A DNA stretch of 64,000 bases, from NCBI RefSeq assembly GCF_900115475.1, contig NZ_FOWP01000017.1:1-64000 (forward strand), written 5' to 3'. The notes under the pieces are model-generated. The model did no database searches and was not told where the DNA came from. It saw nothing but the letters and a program-made list of their open reading frames with translations. Positions 52,904-61,239 of this stretch are shown piece after piece. The stretch comes from Ectopseudomonas composti. Lineage in GTDB: Bacteria; Pseudomonadota; Gammaproteobacteria; Pseudomonadales; Pseudomonadaceae. Each line of letters starts with the position of its first letter. Position 1 is the first letter of the stretch. The position numbers and the translations under genes are program-made.

Positions 52904-54154
52904 TCAGTAGCTATCCGCTTGGGCAGACAGATCGCCGTAGATGCGCTCCAGGCGAACCCAGGCATCGAGTGCTTCGCCGAGTGCCTGCAGGTAACGGGAG
53001 CGAACGTCGATCAATGTGCGCTGGGCATCGAGCACATCGATAAAACCGAACTTGCCCATCTGGAATCCACGCGTCGTGTTTTCCAACGCGGTGTCCGCGG
53101 ACGCGAGCAAGTCACCTTCGAAGCCGCTAATTGCTCCCTGCGCCGTTCGCCACTGCTGATAGGCCTGCTGCACCTCACTGCGTAGGCGTAACTCGGCAGC
53201 ATTTCGCAAGTCGCGCGCCTGATCAGCCCGCCGCGAGGCAGCCAGAACATTGCCCTGGTTGCGATCGAACAGAGGCAGAGGCATGGACAAACCAACAAGG
53301 TTGACGCGCTCACGATCCTCACTGCTGTATTGACTGCCGAGGCTGACCGTCAGATCGGGAATCCGCCGGCTTTTCTCAACGGCGATTCCGGCCTCCTGCC
53401 GGTCGATCTCGACCCTGGCAAGACGCATCTGCGGGACTTTGTCCAGGCGGCTCAGAAGTGCGACTTCGGAGGGTATTGCGGGCATATCGGTAACATCGCC
53501 ACTGAGGCTAGGCTCACCACTGGCGGATGCCCCCCCAATCAAGGCCAGCAACTGATTCATGGCGTTGATGTACTGATCTCGAGCCCGTGCGGCCTCAAGT
53601 CGAACCTCTTCGTACTGCAGCCGGGCGCGCGATGCCTCCAGGGCAGAGGCCTTGCCCGCCTTGACGCGCGCATCGACGACCGCCACGCCGCGCTCGCTCA
53701 GGCGCTGTGACTGCTCAGCCAACTCTTGGCGCATCTTCGCCAACAAGGCTCCTTGGAAAGCCCCTACCACCTCGGCACGCAGCTCATTGCGCAGTTGCTC
53801 CTGACCGATCGCAGCACTGTCGATACCGCGTTCGGCCATTTCTATACGGGCGCCGCGCTTGCCGCCCAGCTCGATAGGCTGGCTGATCTGTACCGTCGTG
53901 GTTCTCGTAGCACTGCGGGTGTCCTCAACCTCCCAAGACAACTCCGGATTGGGAATCACACCGGCTTGGCGACGCTCACCTTCTGCGATGCCGACATTGC
54001 GATCACCCGCCATCAACGACGGGTTGGTCTGCAATGCTTGCCCCCATGCGTCGCCCAGGGTGATCGGCGTTGATGCCACGGCCTGGCTCACGATGAATGA
54101 GCAGGCAACAGCGAGGCAAAGTGCCTCAGCAATTCTCGAATAACGCCTCGACAA
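52904..54154 (-). CDS. czcC: Metal efflux outer-membrane channel CzcC
   Basis: TolC-type outer-membrane factor of about 416 residues for the CzcCBA pump, with a signal peptide ending near QAVAS and two repeated helical hairpins, including ELRAEVVGAFQGALLAKMRQ. The start is uncertain: GTG at 54169 is in frame, but GGAGG lies 8 nt before a TTG at 54154, so TTG was chosen. Upstream lie the ATTAC-N6-GTAAT box and the divergent czcR promoter. Confidence 0.88.
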   Translation of the reverse strand: MSRRYSRIAEALCLAVACSFIVSQAVASTPITLGDAWGQALQTNPSLMAGDRNVGIAEGERRQAGVIPNPELSWEVEDTRSATRTTTVQISQPIELGGKRGARIEMAERGIDSAAIGQEQLRNELRAEVVGAFQGALLAKMRQELAEQSQRLSERGVAVVDARVKAGKASALEASRARLQYEEVRLEAARARDQYINAMNQLLALIGGASASGEPSLSGDVTDMPAIPSEVALLSRLDKVPQMRLARVEIDRQEAGIAVEKSRRIPDLTVSLGSQYSSEDRERVNLVGLSMPLPLFDRNQGNVLAASRRADQARDLRNAAELRLRSEVQQAYQQWRTAQGAISGFEGDLLASADTALENTTRGFQMGKFGFIDVLDAQRTLIDVRSRYLQALGEALDAWVRLERIYGDLSAQADSY

Positions 54155-54263
54155 GGGCTTTTCCTCCACACCTGGATAAATTCGGAGACATGCATGAAAC
54201 CTCCGAAAACTTTATTCGGTGCAGAATTTAGGGAGCCTCACCTATCGTCGAGGTGACTGCAAA

Positions 54264-54279
54264 ATTACAAATACGTAAT
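54264..54279. promoter_or_regulatory. ATTAC-N6-GTAAT box upstream of czcC
   Basis: ATTACAAATACGTAAT. The same inverted repeat occurs at 59222 and 62276. Position suits an operator of czcCBA, probably for CzcR. It is about 110 nt from the chosen czcC start. Confidence 0.6.
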
Positions 54280-54433
54280 GCCCAACCACGCCATATAACG
54301 CTGTATTAACATGCCGCGAATGCAACAATCATTCGAGTCATAAAGTTACAACTGGACATATAAAAAGCATCATAAAAGCAACCGGCGGCGTACACGGACG
54401 GGGCTGTAGCCCTCTAAATCAGGGGGCTCCCGC

Positions 54434-54464
54434 TTGACCCTGTAGTTACTACAGGGATCATCAT
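54434..54464 (+). promoter_or_regulatory. MerR-type promoter/operator upstream of czcR
   Basis: TTGACC followed by the perfect dyad CCCTGTAG-TTA-CTACAGGG (54438-54456), with a -10-like CATCAT about 19 nt downstream. The long spacer and the dyad are typical of CadR/ZntR/PbrR operators. It ends about 90 nt before the czcR start, so czcRS is probably controlled by a MerR protein, perhaps the one at 59349. Confidence 0.7.
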
Positions 54465-54551
54465 CCGCCACGCAAATGCCGATCGCCCCCAAGCCCAACA
54501 ATCATCGCGACTCGATAAAAATTTCTCTCCCCCACCAAGGTCAACTACTAC

Positions 54552-55226
54552 ATGCGAATCCTGATTGTTGAGGACGAGCTTAAAACTGCCGAATATCTCC
54601 ACCAGGGACTTACCGAGAGCGGCTATGTCGTCGATATTGCCACCAATGGTGTCGACGGCTTGCACATGGCGGCCCAGGCGTCCTACGAATTGATCATCCT
54701 TGATGTCGACTTACCAGAGATCGATGGCTGGGGCGTACTGGCCAGCATTCGCCGTAATAGTCGCACCCCTGTGATGATGCTGACGGCACGCGGGCGCCTG
54801 GCCGACAAGCTCAAAGGCTTCGACTCCGGTGCCGACGACTATCTGGTGAAGCCATTCGAGTTCCCCGAGCTTCTGGCCAGAGTTCGCTCGCTGCTACGAA
54901 GAGGTGAACAGGTCAGCGCGCCAGACGTGCTCAAGGTCGACGACCTTGAGCTGGATCCAGCCCGCCACCGCGCCTATCGCAACGGCCAACGAATCGATCT
55001 GACCACCAAGGAGTTCGCTCTGCTGCACCTGCTGATGCGACGCAGCGGCGAAGTACTCTCGCGCACCCAGATCATCTCGCTGGTCTGGGACATGAACTTC
55101 GACTGTGATACCAACGTCGTCGAAGTTTCCATCCGCCGCTTGCGCGCCAAGATCGACGACCCTTTCGAGAACAAACTGATCCACACCTTGCGCGGCGTCG
55201 GCTATGTACTGGAGGCTCGTCAATGA
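54552..55226 (+). CDS. czcR: Heavy-metal response regulator CzcR
   Basis: OmpR/PhoB-family regulator of 224 residues. The receiver has E8/D9, the phosphoacceptor D51 (IILDVDLPEIDG) and the lysine in YLVKPFEF. The winged-helix domain includes LTTKEFALLHLLMRRSGEVL. It begins MRILIVEDELKTAEYLHQGL, the usual metal-response form. It overlaps czcS by four bases and is divergent from czcCBA, which it should activate. Confidence 0.92.
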   Translation: MRILIVEDELKTAEYLHQGLTESGYVVDIATNGVDGLHMAAQASYELIILDVDLPEIDGWGVLASIRRNSRTPVMMLTARGRLADKLKGFDSGADDYLVKPFEFPELLARVRSLLRRGEQVSAPDVLKVDDLELDPARHRAYRNGQRIDLTTKEFALLHLLMRRSGEVLSRTQIISLVWDMNFDCDTNVVEVSIRRLRAKIDDPFENKLIHTLRGVGYVLEARQ

Positions 55227-56656
55227 GGCCTGCCAGACTCTCAAGCCAACTCAGCCTGTCGGTCGCAATACTGGGCCTGATACTGGTTGCACTGCTGAGT
55301 GCGCTGGCTTATTTCTCGTTAAGCCGGCAGCTCGACTACATTGCAGAGCAAAGCCTCGAGGACAAGCTTCAGCAAATCCGCCATGGCATGAGAGAAATCA
55401 ACACTCGCCCGGAAGTCGGTGACCAGGCCCACAACATCAGAGATTTGATCAAGGGCCACGATCGCCTTTCGCTCGCTCTTTATGATGACAGCTCGTCTCC
55501 CAAGGAAATCATGAGCGTGGGCCAGACACAGGAGGCCCTACCTTCCTTTATAGAAAACGCCAGCGAGACCATCGCCTTCGAACATTGGCGAGATGCGCAG
55601 GACAAGCAGCTCTTGACCGCCTCGCAGCTTATTCTGCGTAAGGACGGATCACGAATACGCGCCGTCCTTACACTGGAGCGCTCCGCTGACCAAGCACTGC
55701 TACATGCCTATGTCGAATCCACCTTGATTGCCCTGCCCTTCGTACTGGCTCTGATCGCGGCCGGAGCCTGGTGGATCGCTCATCGCGGCCTGAGCTCCCT
55801 GAATCAGTTCCGCAAGGTTGCAGAACTCGTCTCGACCCAGGATCTGAGCCATCGCCTGCCACTGGATAACCTACCGCAGGAGCTTCGCGAATTGGCTAAC
55901 AGCATCAACTTCATGCTTCATCGCCTGGACGGTGGCGTACAACAGCTTTCGCAATTCTCTGACGACCTGGCACATGAATTACGCTCCCCCATCACCAATC
56001 TGATCGGTAAAGCGCAGGTGACGCTCTCACGGGAACGCCCGCCAGAGGAATACAAACTGGTGCTGGAGAACTGCACTGAGGAGCTCGGCCGGGTCACACG
56101 GATCGTATCGGACATGCTGTTTCTCGCCCACGTCAGCCATCCGGCAGCACTTATCCCCTTCGAGGCAATTGCACTGCACGAAGAGGCAGAGAAAGTAGTG
56201 GAGCTTTTCAGCCTCACGGCCGAAGAAAAGGACATCAAACTCAACGTATCAGGGTACGCAACAATTAATGGCGATCGCTTGATGGTACAGAGAGCTATCT
56301 CTAACCTGCTATCCAACGCCATCCGCCATAGCCCGGAAGGCTCGAAAATCGATATTGACCTCGTCACTAACACGACGAACGCCACCCTGGCAGTGAGCAA
56401 CCCAGGTGCAGGCATTCCTCCCGAGCACCTACCCAAACTGTTCGAGCGTTTCTATCGCGTGGATCGTGGACGGTCACGTGCTGATGGCGGCACCGGGCTG
56501 GGCCTGGCCATCGTGCGTTCGATCATGAGCCTGCACCATGGCCACGTGGGCGTGAGCAGCATCGCAGATCAGACCACAGTTTTTACGCTGTACTTCCCTT
56601 TACCAAAGCCCTTGATCGAACAGGCCCGCCAAAGCGCAACGGAAAAGACTGCTTAA
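55223..56656 (+). CDS. czcS: Heavy-metal sensor histidine kinase CzcS
   Basis: Membrane sensor kinase of 477 residues, with two transmembrane segments around residues 8-30 and 170-192, a periplasmic loop between them and a HAMP domain. The HisKA motif is DLAHELRSPITNL, and the ATPase motifs are NLLSNAIRHSP and GGTGLGLAIVRSI. It pairs with CzcR in the same transcript (ATGA overlap). A hairpin terminator follows. Confidence 0.9.
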   Translation: MRPARLSSQLSLSVAILGLILVALLSALAYFSLSRQLDYIAEQSLEDKLQQIRHGMREINTRPEVGDQAHNIRDLIKGHDRLSLALYDDSSSPKEIMSVGQTQEALPSFIENASETIAFEHWRDAQDKQLLTASQLILRKDGSRIRAVLTLERSADQALLHAYVESTLIALPFVLALIAAGAWWIAHRGLSSLNQFRKVAELVSTQDLSHRLPLDNLPQELRELANSINFMLHRLDGGVQQLSQFSDDLAHELRSPITNLIGKAQVTLSRERPPEEYKLVLENCTEELGRVTRIVSDMLFLAHVSHPAALIPFEAIALHEEAEKVVELFSLTAEEKDIKLNVSGYATINGDRLMVQRAISNLLSNAIRHSPEGSKIDIDLVTNTTNATLAVSNPGAGIPPEHLPKLFERFYRVDRGRSRADGGTGLGLAIVRSIMSLHHGHVGVSSIADQTTVFTLYFPLPKPLIEQARQSATEKTA

Positions 56657-56663
56657 TCGAATT

Positions 56664-56687
56664 GCGCCAGGGATGGCGCCCCCTTTT
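56664..56687 (+). terminator. Terminator after czcS
   Basis: GCGCCA, loop GGGA, TGGCGC, then CCCCTTTT, eight bases past the czcS stop. Confidence 0.5.
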
Positions 56688-56779
56688 CGCCCCATCTACG
56701 TCGAATACAAGCCCCTCACCAGACGACACATTTTCTCAGTTTCAGCCGCCCACTTCGTCCCCTACAGACATTCACCTCA

Positions 56780-56960
56780 TGGTAGATGGTGTGGTTCTCC
56801 TTGCTCAGACGCCGACTCGCCATCTTTCACACCGAGGGAGGCCGCTGCTGCCAGGCATAGAAACCGTTGCTTAATACCCACAGCAGCCGGCACATCAGTG
56901 CTACGGGATAGAGACCGACCAATGCCTCGACAGCGCGAAACTTGACTCCGTGGGCTGTGA
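56780..56960 (-). pseudogene. IS3-family transposase OrfB fragment
   Basis: The minus strand reads KFRAVEALVGLYPVALMCRL and then NGFYAWQQRPPS, matching the start of IS3-type OrfB (FxxIExHRxxYPVxxMCRxL...GYYAWxxRP). A stop follows at 56827, and similarity seems to continue in another frame (SRRLSKENHTI). No complete IS ends are seen, so this is a decayed remnant. Confidence 0.6.
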
Positions 56961-57321
56961 GGAGATGGCGAGCGTCTTTAGAGCATCGCATTACTGGTGA
57001 CCTGAGCCAGCCGCTGGCGCAGCTCCACACTTTCACCACTCACACTGCTGTTCGTTCTAGCACTTCCACTTGCCCAACAGACTTTCAGCGATACCAAGCG
57101 TCTCTCGAACATATGACGAAGCGTCGTGCCAGTAAGCACTGCTCTACCGTCTCTCTTTTGAATTATTCGGAAAACGTCGCCTGGTATGGATCATGGACAC
57201 TTATTACGGCAGACACTATCCACTATCAATCAGTGCCCACTCAACTTGGGATAGAGCAAACTCAAGTGGAGAGATATCGCGCCCACAAGACTAAGCAGTT
57301 CCAACCCAATTCTTTGACGAA
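56961..57321. other. Non-coding region between IS3 remnant and PtrA-like gene
   Basis: About 360 nt with no frame that looks like a gene. It holds low-complexity AT-richer sequence and leads to the terminator at 57322. It may be the leftover of the decayed insertion sequence. Confidence 0.4.
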
Positions 57322-57348
57322 CAAAAAAAGCGCCCCCAAAGGGGCGCC
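57322..57348 (-). terminator. Terminator of the PtrA-like gene
   Basis: On the minus strand, GGCGCCCC, loop TTT, GGGGGCGC, then TTTTTTTG. It lies about 90 nt past the small gene's stop. Confidence 0.7.
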
Positions 57349-57434
57349 AAGGAACCATCTCTCACCAAAGGAGCGGGAGCTACCAAGAGATGGACTGGAG
57401 AGAGCGAGCAGGACGGCTGCGTTAGTTCATACGC

Positions 57435-57626
57435 TCAATCGTCTTGCTCACTCTGAGCACTTTGGGACTTCTGCTGCTCAACGGCGTTGTCACCATGAAT
57501 ACGCTGTTGATTCTCACGGAATTGCTTGACGGCATTGAGAGAGCGCTCAGAGCCATCTTCTGCAGAGGCAACCATGCTGGCTGCCCCCAGAAACACGATA
57601 AACAGAAACTGGGAAAAAACTTTCAT
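57435..57626 (-). CDS. Small periplasmic PtrA-like protein
   Basis: Product of 63 residues with a signal peptide (MKVFSQFLFIVFLGAASMVA, cleaved near ASA) and mature start EDGSERSLNAVKQFRENQQR. The opening E(D/G)G(S/D)(E/D)R resembles the N-terminal domain of PtrA, a small metal-induced periplasmic protein of pseudomonads. The mature part is Gln/Ser-rich without cysteine. A degenerate ATTAC box lies about 95 nt upstream, and a terminator follows. Confidence 0.6.
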   Translation of the reverse strand: MKVFSQFLFIVFLGAASMVASAEDGSERSLNAVKQFRENQQRIHGDNAVEQQKSQSAQSEQDD

Positions 57627-57720
57627 ATGCACCTCGGACTGACTGAGCAAATATGGAAACGAATGCTTCGAAGACAGTCTCATGTTACGGATCGGCACCT
57701 AACATGAGCATGAGGTTCAA

Positions 57721-57736
57721 ATTACAATCTTGTCAG
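57721..57736. promoter_or_regulatory. Degenerate ATTAC-N6-GTcAg box
   Basis: ATTACAATCTTGTCAG keeps one half of the ATTAC-N6-GTAAT motif. It is upstream of the PtrA-like gene and just past the OprD-family gene. Confidence 0.3.
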
Positions 57737-57767
57737 AGAGGGGCGGCTATGCCGCCCCTGAATGTCG

Positions 57768-59108
57768 TTACAGCACCTGAAGCGGATACTCGACGATTAC
57801 ACGCACTTCATCGAGGTCGCTTTCGTAAGCAGTAGCGCGAGTGGTCATCTGACGTACACGCACGGACAGATCCTTCAGAGAACCCTCGAGGAACACGTAT
57901 TTGACCTCAAGGTTGCGCTCCCAGCGCTTCTGATCGGTCAGCGGGTTACCGGCATCATCCGTGCGCATGTAGGTGCTGTTGGCATTGGAGTAATCCGCAT
58001 CACGTCCCAGCGCGTAACGCGCCATGAAGCTCAGCCCTGGCACACCAAAGTCAGCCATGTCCAGATCGTAGCGCACCATCCAGGAGCGTTCCTTGGGCGA
58101 GTTGAAGTCGCTGTACTGAAGGGAGTTGTCGAGGAAGATCGAGTCGGACTGACGCAGGTAGTCAAAGTCGTCATCGCCGTTGTTACGCTGGTGAGAGAGC
58201 GCTACACGGTGAGCGCCGTACTTGACACCGATGCTACCGCTATAGATGTTGTTACTGAAATCACCCAGCTGCTTCTTACCTTCGTCGGTGGCGTTGTAGT
58301 AATTCAGACCACCAAACAACGACAGGTCCTCGGAAAGTGGGTAAGTCCACCACATGCCAGCGTAGTACTGATCCCAGGCATCCTTCAAACGGCTGCTGTA
58401 AAGGCTGAAGCCCAGGTTGTCGTTGAGCTCGTAGTCACCACCAAAGTAGCCGACCCAGGGAGAGTCCACCTGCCCAGCATAGAAGGTCGCGAAATCACCG
58501 CGTGAAGTGCTCTCCTGCGGTTGGCTCATGGCATGTAGACGACCGCCTTGCAGGGTCAGGCCCTCTATGCTTTCGTTGACGACCGTCACACCTTTGAAGC
58601 TCTGCGGCAGCAGACGAGAGTCCCCGTAGTGCACGACGGGCGTGGTTGGGAATACGTCACCGGCCTTGACGACCGTATCAGCGAAGCGCGCCTTTACCGC
58701 GGCCCCCACTTTCGAATACGAGTCCTCGGCACGATCATCGCTGTCGACCGGGAACATGTTGACACTACCACCGGGACCATAACGTCCATCACCGGTATCA
58801 AGCTTCAGGCCCAGTCCGGCATAGGCGTCAATGCCGAAACCAACGGTTCCCTGAGTGAAACCGGACTCGAAGTTAGCCATGATGCCGTGCCCCCAAGCCT
58901 CGGTGTAGCTGCTGCGCTCACCGTTGGGTAGTACCCTGGCCTCCCCCTTGCGAAAGTCCCGGTTGAAATACATGTTTCTGTTAAGAATATTCAGGCTACT
59001 TCCTTCGATGAAGCCTTCGGCAACCTGAGACTCGGATGCCTGAGCCATCGCGCTTGCACCGAATGCCAACGCGGAGATGATCGCCATGGTTAGAGGACTT
59101 TTTTTCAT
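57768..59108 (-). CDS. OprD-family outer-membrane porin
   Basis: Eighteen-strand-type substrate-specific porin of 446 residues with signal peptide (ending near AQA). Typical OprD segments are NLYF-like LNRNMYFNRDFRKG, EAWGHGIMANFESGFTQGTV and the C-terminal RVIVEYPLQVL. The substrate is not readable; family members take up amino acids, peptides or organic acids. An ATTAC box lies 114 nt upstream, so expression is probably tied to metals. It is divergent from a MerR regulator. Confidence 0.88.
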   Translation of the reverse strand: MKKSPLTMAIISALAFGASAMAQASESQVAEGFIEGSSLNILNRNMYFNRDFRKGEARVLPNGERSSYTEAWGHGIMANFESGFTQGTVGFGIDAYAGLGLKLDTGDGRYGPGGSVNMFPVDSDDRAEDSYSKVGAAVKARFADTVVKAGDVFPTTPVVHYGDSRLLPQSFKGVTVVNESIEGLTLQGGRLHAMSQPQESTSRGDFATFYAGQVDSPWVGYFGGDYELNDNLGFSLYSSRLKDAWDQYYAGMWWTYPLSEDLSLFGGLNYYNATDEGKKQLGDFSNNIYSGSIGVKYGAHRVALSHQRNNGDDDFDYLRQSDSIFLDNSLQYSDFNSPKERSWMVRYDLDMADFGVPGLSFMARYALGRDADYSNANSTYMRTDDAGNPLTDQKRWERNLEVKYVFLEGSLKDLSVRVRQMTTRATAYESDLDEVRVIVEYPLQVL

Positions 59109-59221
59109 GCATTGCTCCTGATGCTTACCGGCAGTTCTGGGATTGTCATAGGCCGATTTCTTCTTGTGGATTTGGCCCCTCTATCCTTGCAACCTCCAGA
59201 TAACTCGAAGATGAGCGCTGC

Positions 59222-59237
59222 ATTACAATTTCGTAAT
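59222..59237. promoter_or_regulatory. ATTAC-N6-GTAAT box between OprD-type gene and MerR gene
   Basis: ATTACAATTTCGTAAT, in the divergent intergenic region, 114 nt from the porin start and 112 nt from the MerR start. Confidence 0.6.
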
Positions 59238-59348
59238 CAAAGAACCTCTTCATTTCCAGGCTGTCACGAAGCCATCAATCTAGATGATGGCAAGCCGCTC
59301 TAACGGCTTTATCAGCCCCTCATGCTGGCGTACTCTGGAAGCATCATT

Positions 59349-59789
59349 ATGAAAATTGGTGAACTCGCTAAGCTAACTGGCTGCCCAGTGGAAACCATTC
59401 GTTACTACGAGCATCAGGGATTACTACCCAGCCCCTCGCGCAACAACAGTAACTATCGTTTATATAGTCAGCTGCACTTCGAACGCCTGACATTCATCCG
59501 CAATTGTCGTGCACTCGATATGACATTGGAAGAAATAGGTCGATTATTGGCAATGCATGATCGGCCGCATGCGAGTTGCGCACTCATTAGTACATTGGTG
59601 GAAGAACACATCGCTCATGTCGAGGCACGCATTCAGAATTTGCAGGCACTGCATGCGCAGTTGCGCGAATTGCTCGGGCGCTGCAAGGGAGGAAGTGAAA
59701 AAACGGCATACTGTGGCATCGTACTCCAGTTGAGCAGCCACGGTAGCGGTTCGTCTTTATCAAATGCTGAAAAAAACGAATTGAAGTGA
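59349..59789 (+). CDS. cadR: CadR/PbrR-type MerR regulator
   Basis: MerR-family metal sensor of 146 residues starting MKIGELAKLTGCPVETIRYY. The winged-helix DNA-binding domain is followed by a dimerisation helix and a metal loop. Cysteines at 77, 112 and 122 (RCKGGSEKTAYCG) match the Cd/Pb-binding triad, with a slightly longer loop than P. putida CadR, and the His-rich tail of that protein is absent. It should bind dyads like the one upstream of czcR. The cadR name is by similarity only; no cadA is nearby. Confidence 0.75.
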   Translation: MKIGELAKLTGCPVETIRYYEHQGLLPSPSRNNSNYRLYSQLHFERLTFIRNCRALDMTLEEIGRLLAMHDRPHASCALISTLVEEHIAHVEARIQNLQALHAQLRELLGRCKGGSEKTAYCGIVLQLSSHGSGSSLSNAEKNELK

Positions 59790-59837
59790 ATCATGTTGCC
59801 CCTTCTGCACAGAACAGAAGAGGCAACTTTCCATGGT

Positions 59838-61166
59838 TTAAAGCAGTGGCAAGCTGTACGTCACATAAAGCCGATTCTCATCGACGTCTGCCCCAACATT
59901 GCCACGCAGACTGGCATTGCGCAGAGAGAAGCCGAGTCCCTTCATTGATCCTTCCTGCAGCACGTAATCGAGGCGTAGGTCACGTTCCCATTCGTTACGC
60001 TCACCCTGTGCGCTGTCAACGTTATCACCCGACAAATACATCACCGAGGCTTTTAGCCCCGAGATACCCAGCTTGCCAAAATCATAGGCATAGCCGGCCA
60101 GCCAAGTGCGCTCGCCAGCACTGAGGAATTTACCGCCACGACCGATCTGCCGATCAGTGATCAGGTAACTGGTTGCCCCGTCGCCAGCATTCAGGTACGG
60201 GAAGGCGCTATCGCCGGACACCTGCTGATAACCCGCGCTCAGCTCATGACCGCTATGGCTGTAGGTGAACAAGGCACTCCATGTACGGTTATCTACCTCA
60301 CCACGCTTGCTGTCACCGACCGTCCAGTAACCGTTGCTGCGATAGCCCTCAGCCCGGCCGCTCTCACTGCTGTTCTTGCCATCGGAGGTGCTGTAGAAGT
60401 AACGCAGGTCAGTCTTGAGATTGCCACCGCCCAGTGCGTAGTTGTGGATCAATCCCAGGAAATGTTGCTTGTAGAAATCTTCCAGATTGCCGAAGTAATA
60501 CTGAGCGGTGAGATCCTTGGTGACCTTGTAGTCGCCACCCGCGAAATAGAACGTATTAACGAACTGTCCAGTGGTTGCATTGTTGGATCCGGCGATGGAC
60601 AAGCCACGTGAGTCAGTCGAGCTCCGACCTTTTGCGTGCTCCAACTGACCGGCTGTCAAGGTCAGCCCTTCGATCTCGTTGGAGACGATCTGACCACCTT
60701 CGAACAACTGCGGCAACAGGCGACCATCGTTGAAAGTCACCACCGGCAACTTCGGCTGCAAAGTGCCTAGGCGCAACTCGGTCTTGGAAAGACGCGCCTT
60801 GGCCGTTACACCGGCCTTGCTATAGTCACTGACTGCAGAACCATCGCTATCCAGCGGGAACAGGGCGCCAGGGTTACGATCAATACCTGCCTTGCCCGAC
60901 CGGCCACCGCCATCGAGGCGTACCCCCAGCAGGCCAATGGCATCAACCCCCAGGCCGACCGTCCCTTCGGTGAAGCCAGACTGATAGTTGAGGATGAATC
61001 CCTGCCCCCACTCCTGAGTAGATGGAATGTCGCGATCACGCACATCCTCATTGAAGTAGAGGTTGCGCATATCGAGCGTCGCCTTGCTGTCTCCGAGAAA
61101 ATCGGCGGAAGCAGCCTGACTGAGTGCCGCCGCCGTGATGGCCAGTGCCAGGGTGGATCGTTTCAT
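59838..61166 (-). CDS. OprD-family outer-membrane porin
   Basis: Second OprD-like porin, 442 residues, with signal peptide ending near AASA, NLYFNEDVRDRDIPSTQEWG and EGTVGLGVDAIGLLGVRLDG as family segments, and the C-terminus LYVTYSLPLL. It is about a third different from the first porin in motif content, so they are not recent duplicates. A LysR gene lies upstream on the same strand, 73 nt away. GGAGAATAAAGC precedes the start. Confidence 0.88.
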   Translation of the reverse strand: MKRSTLALAITAAALSQAASADFLGDSKATLDMRNLYFNEDVRDRDIPSTQEWGQGFILNYQSGFTEGTVGLGVDAIGLLGVRLDGGGRSGKAGIDRNPGALFPLDSDGSAVSDYSKAGVTAKARLSKTELRLGTLQPKLPVVTFNDGRLLPQLFEGGQIVSNEIEGLTLTAGQLEHAKGRSSTDSRGLSIAGSNNATTGQFVNTFYFAGGDYKVTKDLTAQYYFGNLEDFYKQHFLGLIHNYALGGGNLKTDLRYFYSTSDGKNSSESGRAEGYRSNGYWTVGDSKRGEVDNRTWSALFTYSHSGHELSAGYQQVSGDSAFPYLNAGDGATSYLITDRQIGRGGKFLSAGERTWLAGYAYDFGKLGISGLKASVMYLSGDNVDSAQGERNEWERDLRLDYVLQEGSMKGLGFSLRNASLRGNVGADVDENRLYVTYSLPLL

Positions 61167-61239
61167 GCTTTATTCTCCAATTGTCATGGGTGAGGCATCG
61201 TTGTTCTTGTAACCATGTTGTCGAGTTCGCCATGTAGCT

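Larger units (their letters stand above)
54155..54551. other. czcC-czcR intergenic control region
   Basis: About 380 nt, AT-rich, containing the ATTAC box (54264-54279) nearer czcC and the MerR-type dyad (54434-54464) nearer czcR. No gene is seen in it. Confidence 0.6.

Noticed and set aside
59270..59320. Hairpin AAGCCG/CGGCTT upstream of the MerR gene
   Set aside because: The stem is only six base pairs with a weak U-tract; it may be chance.
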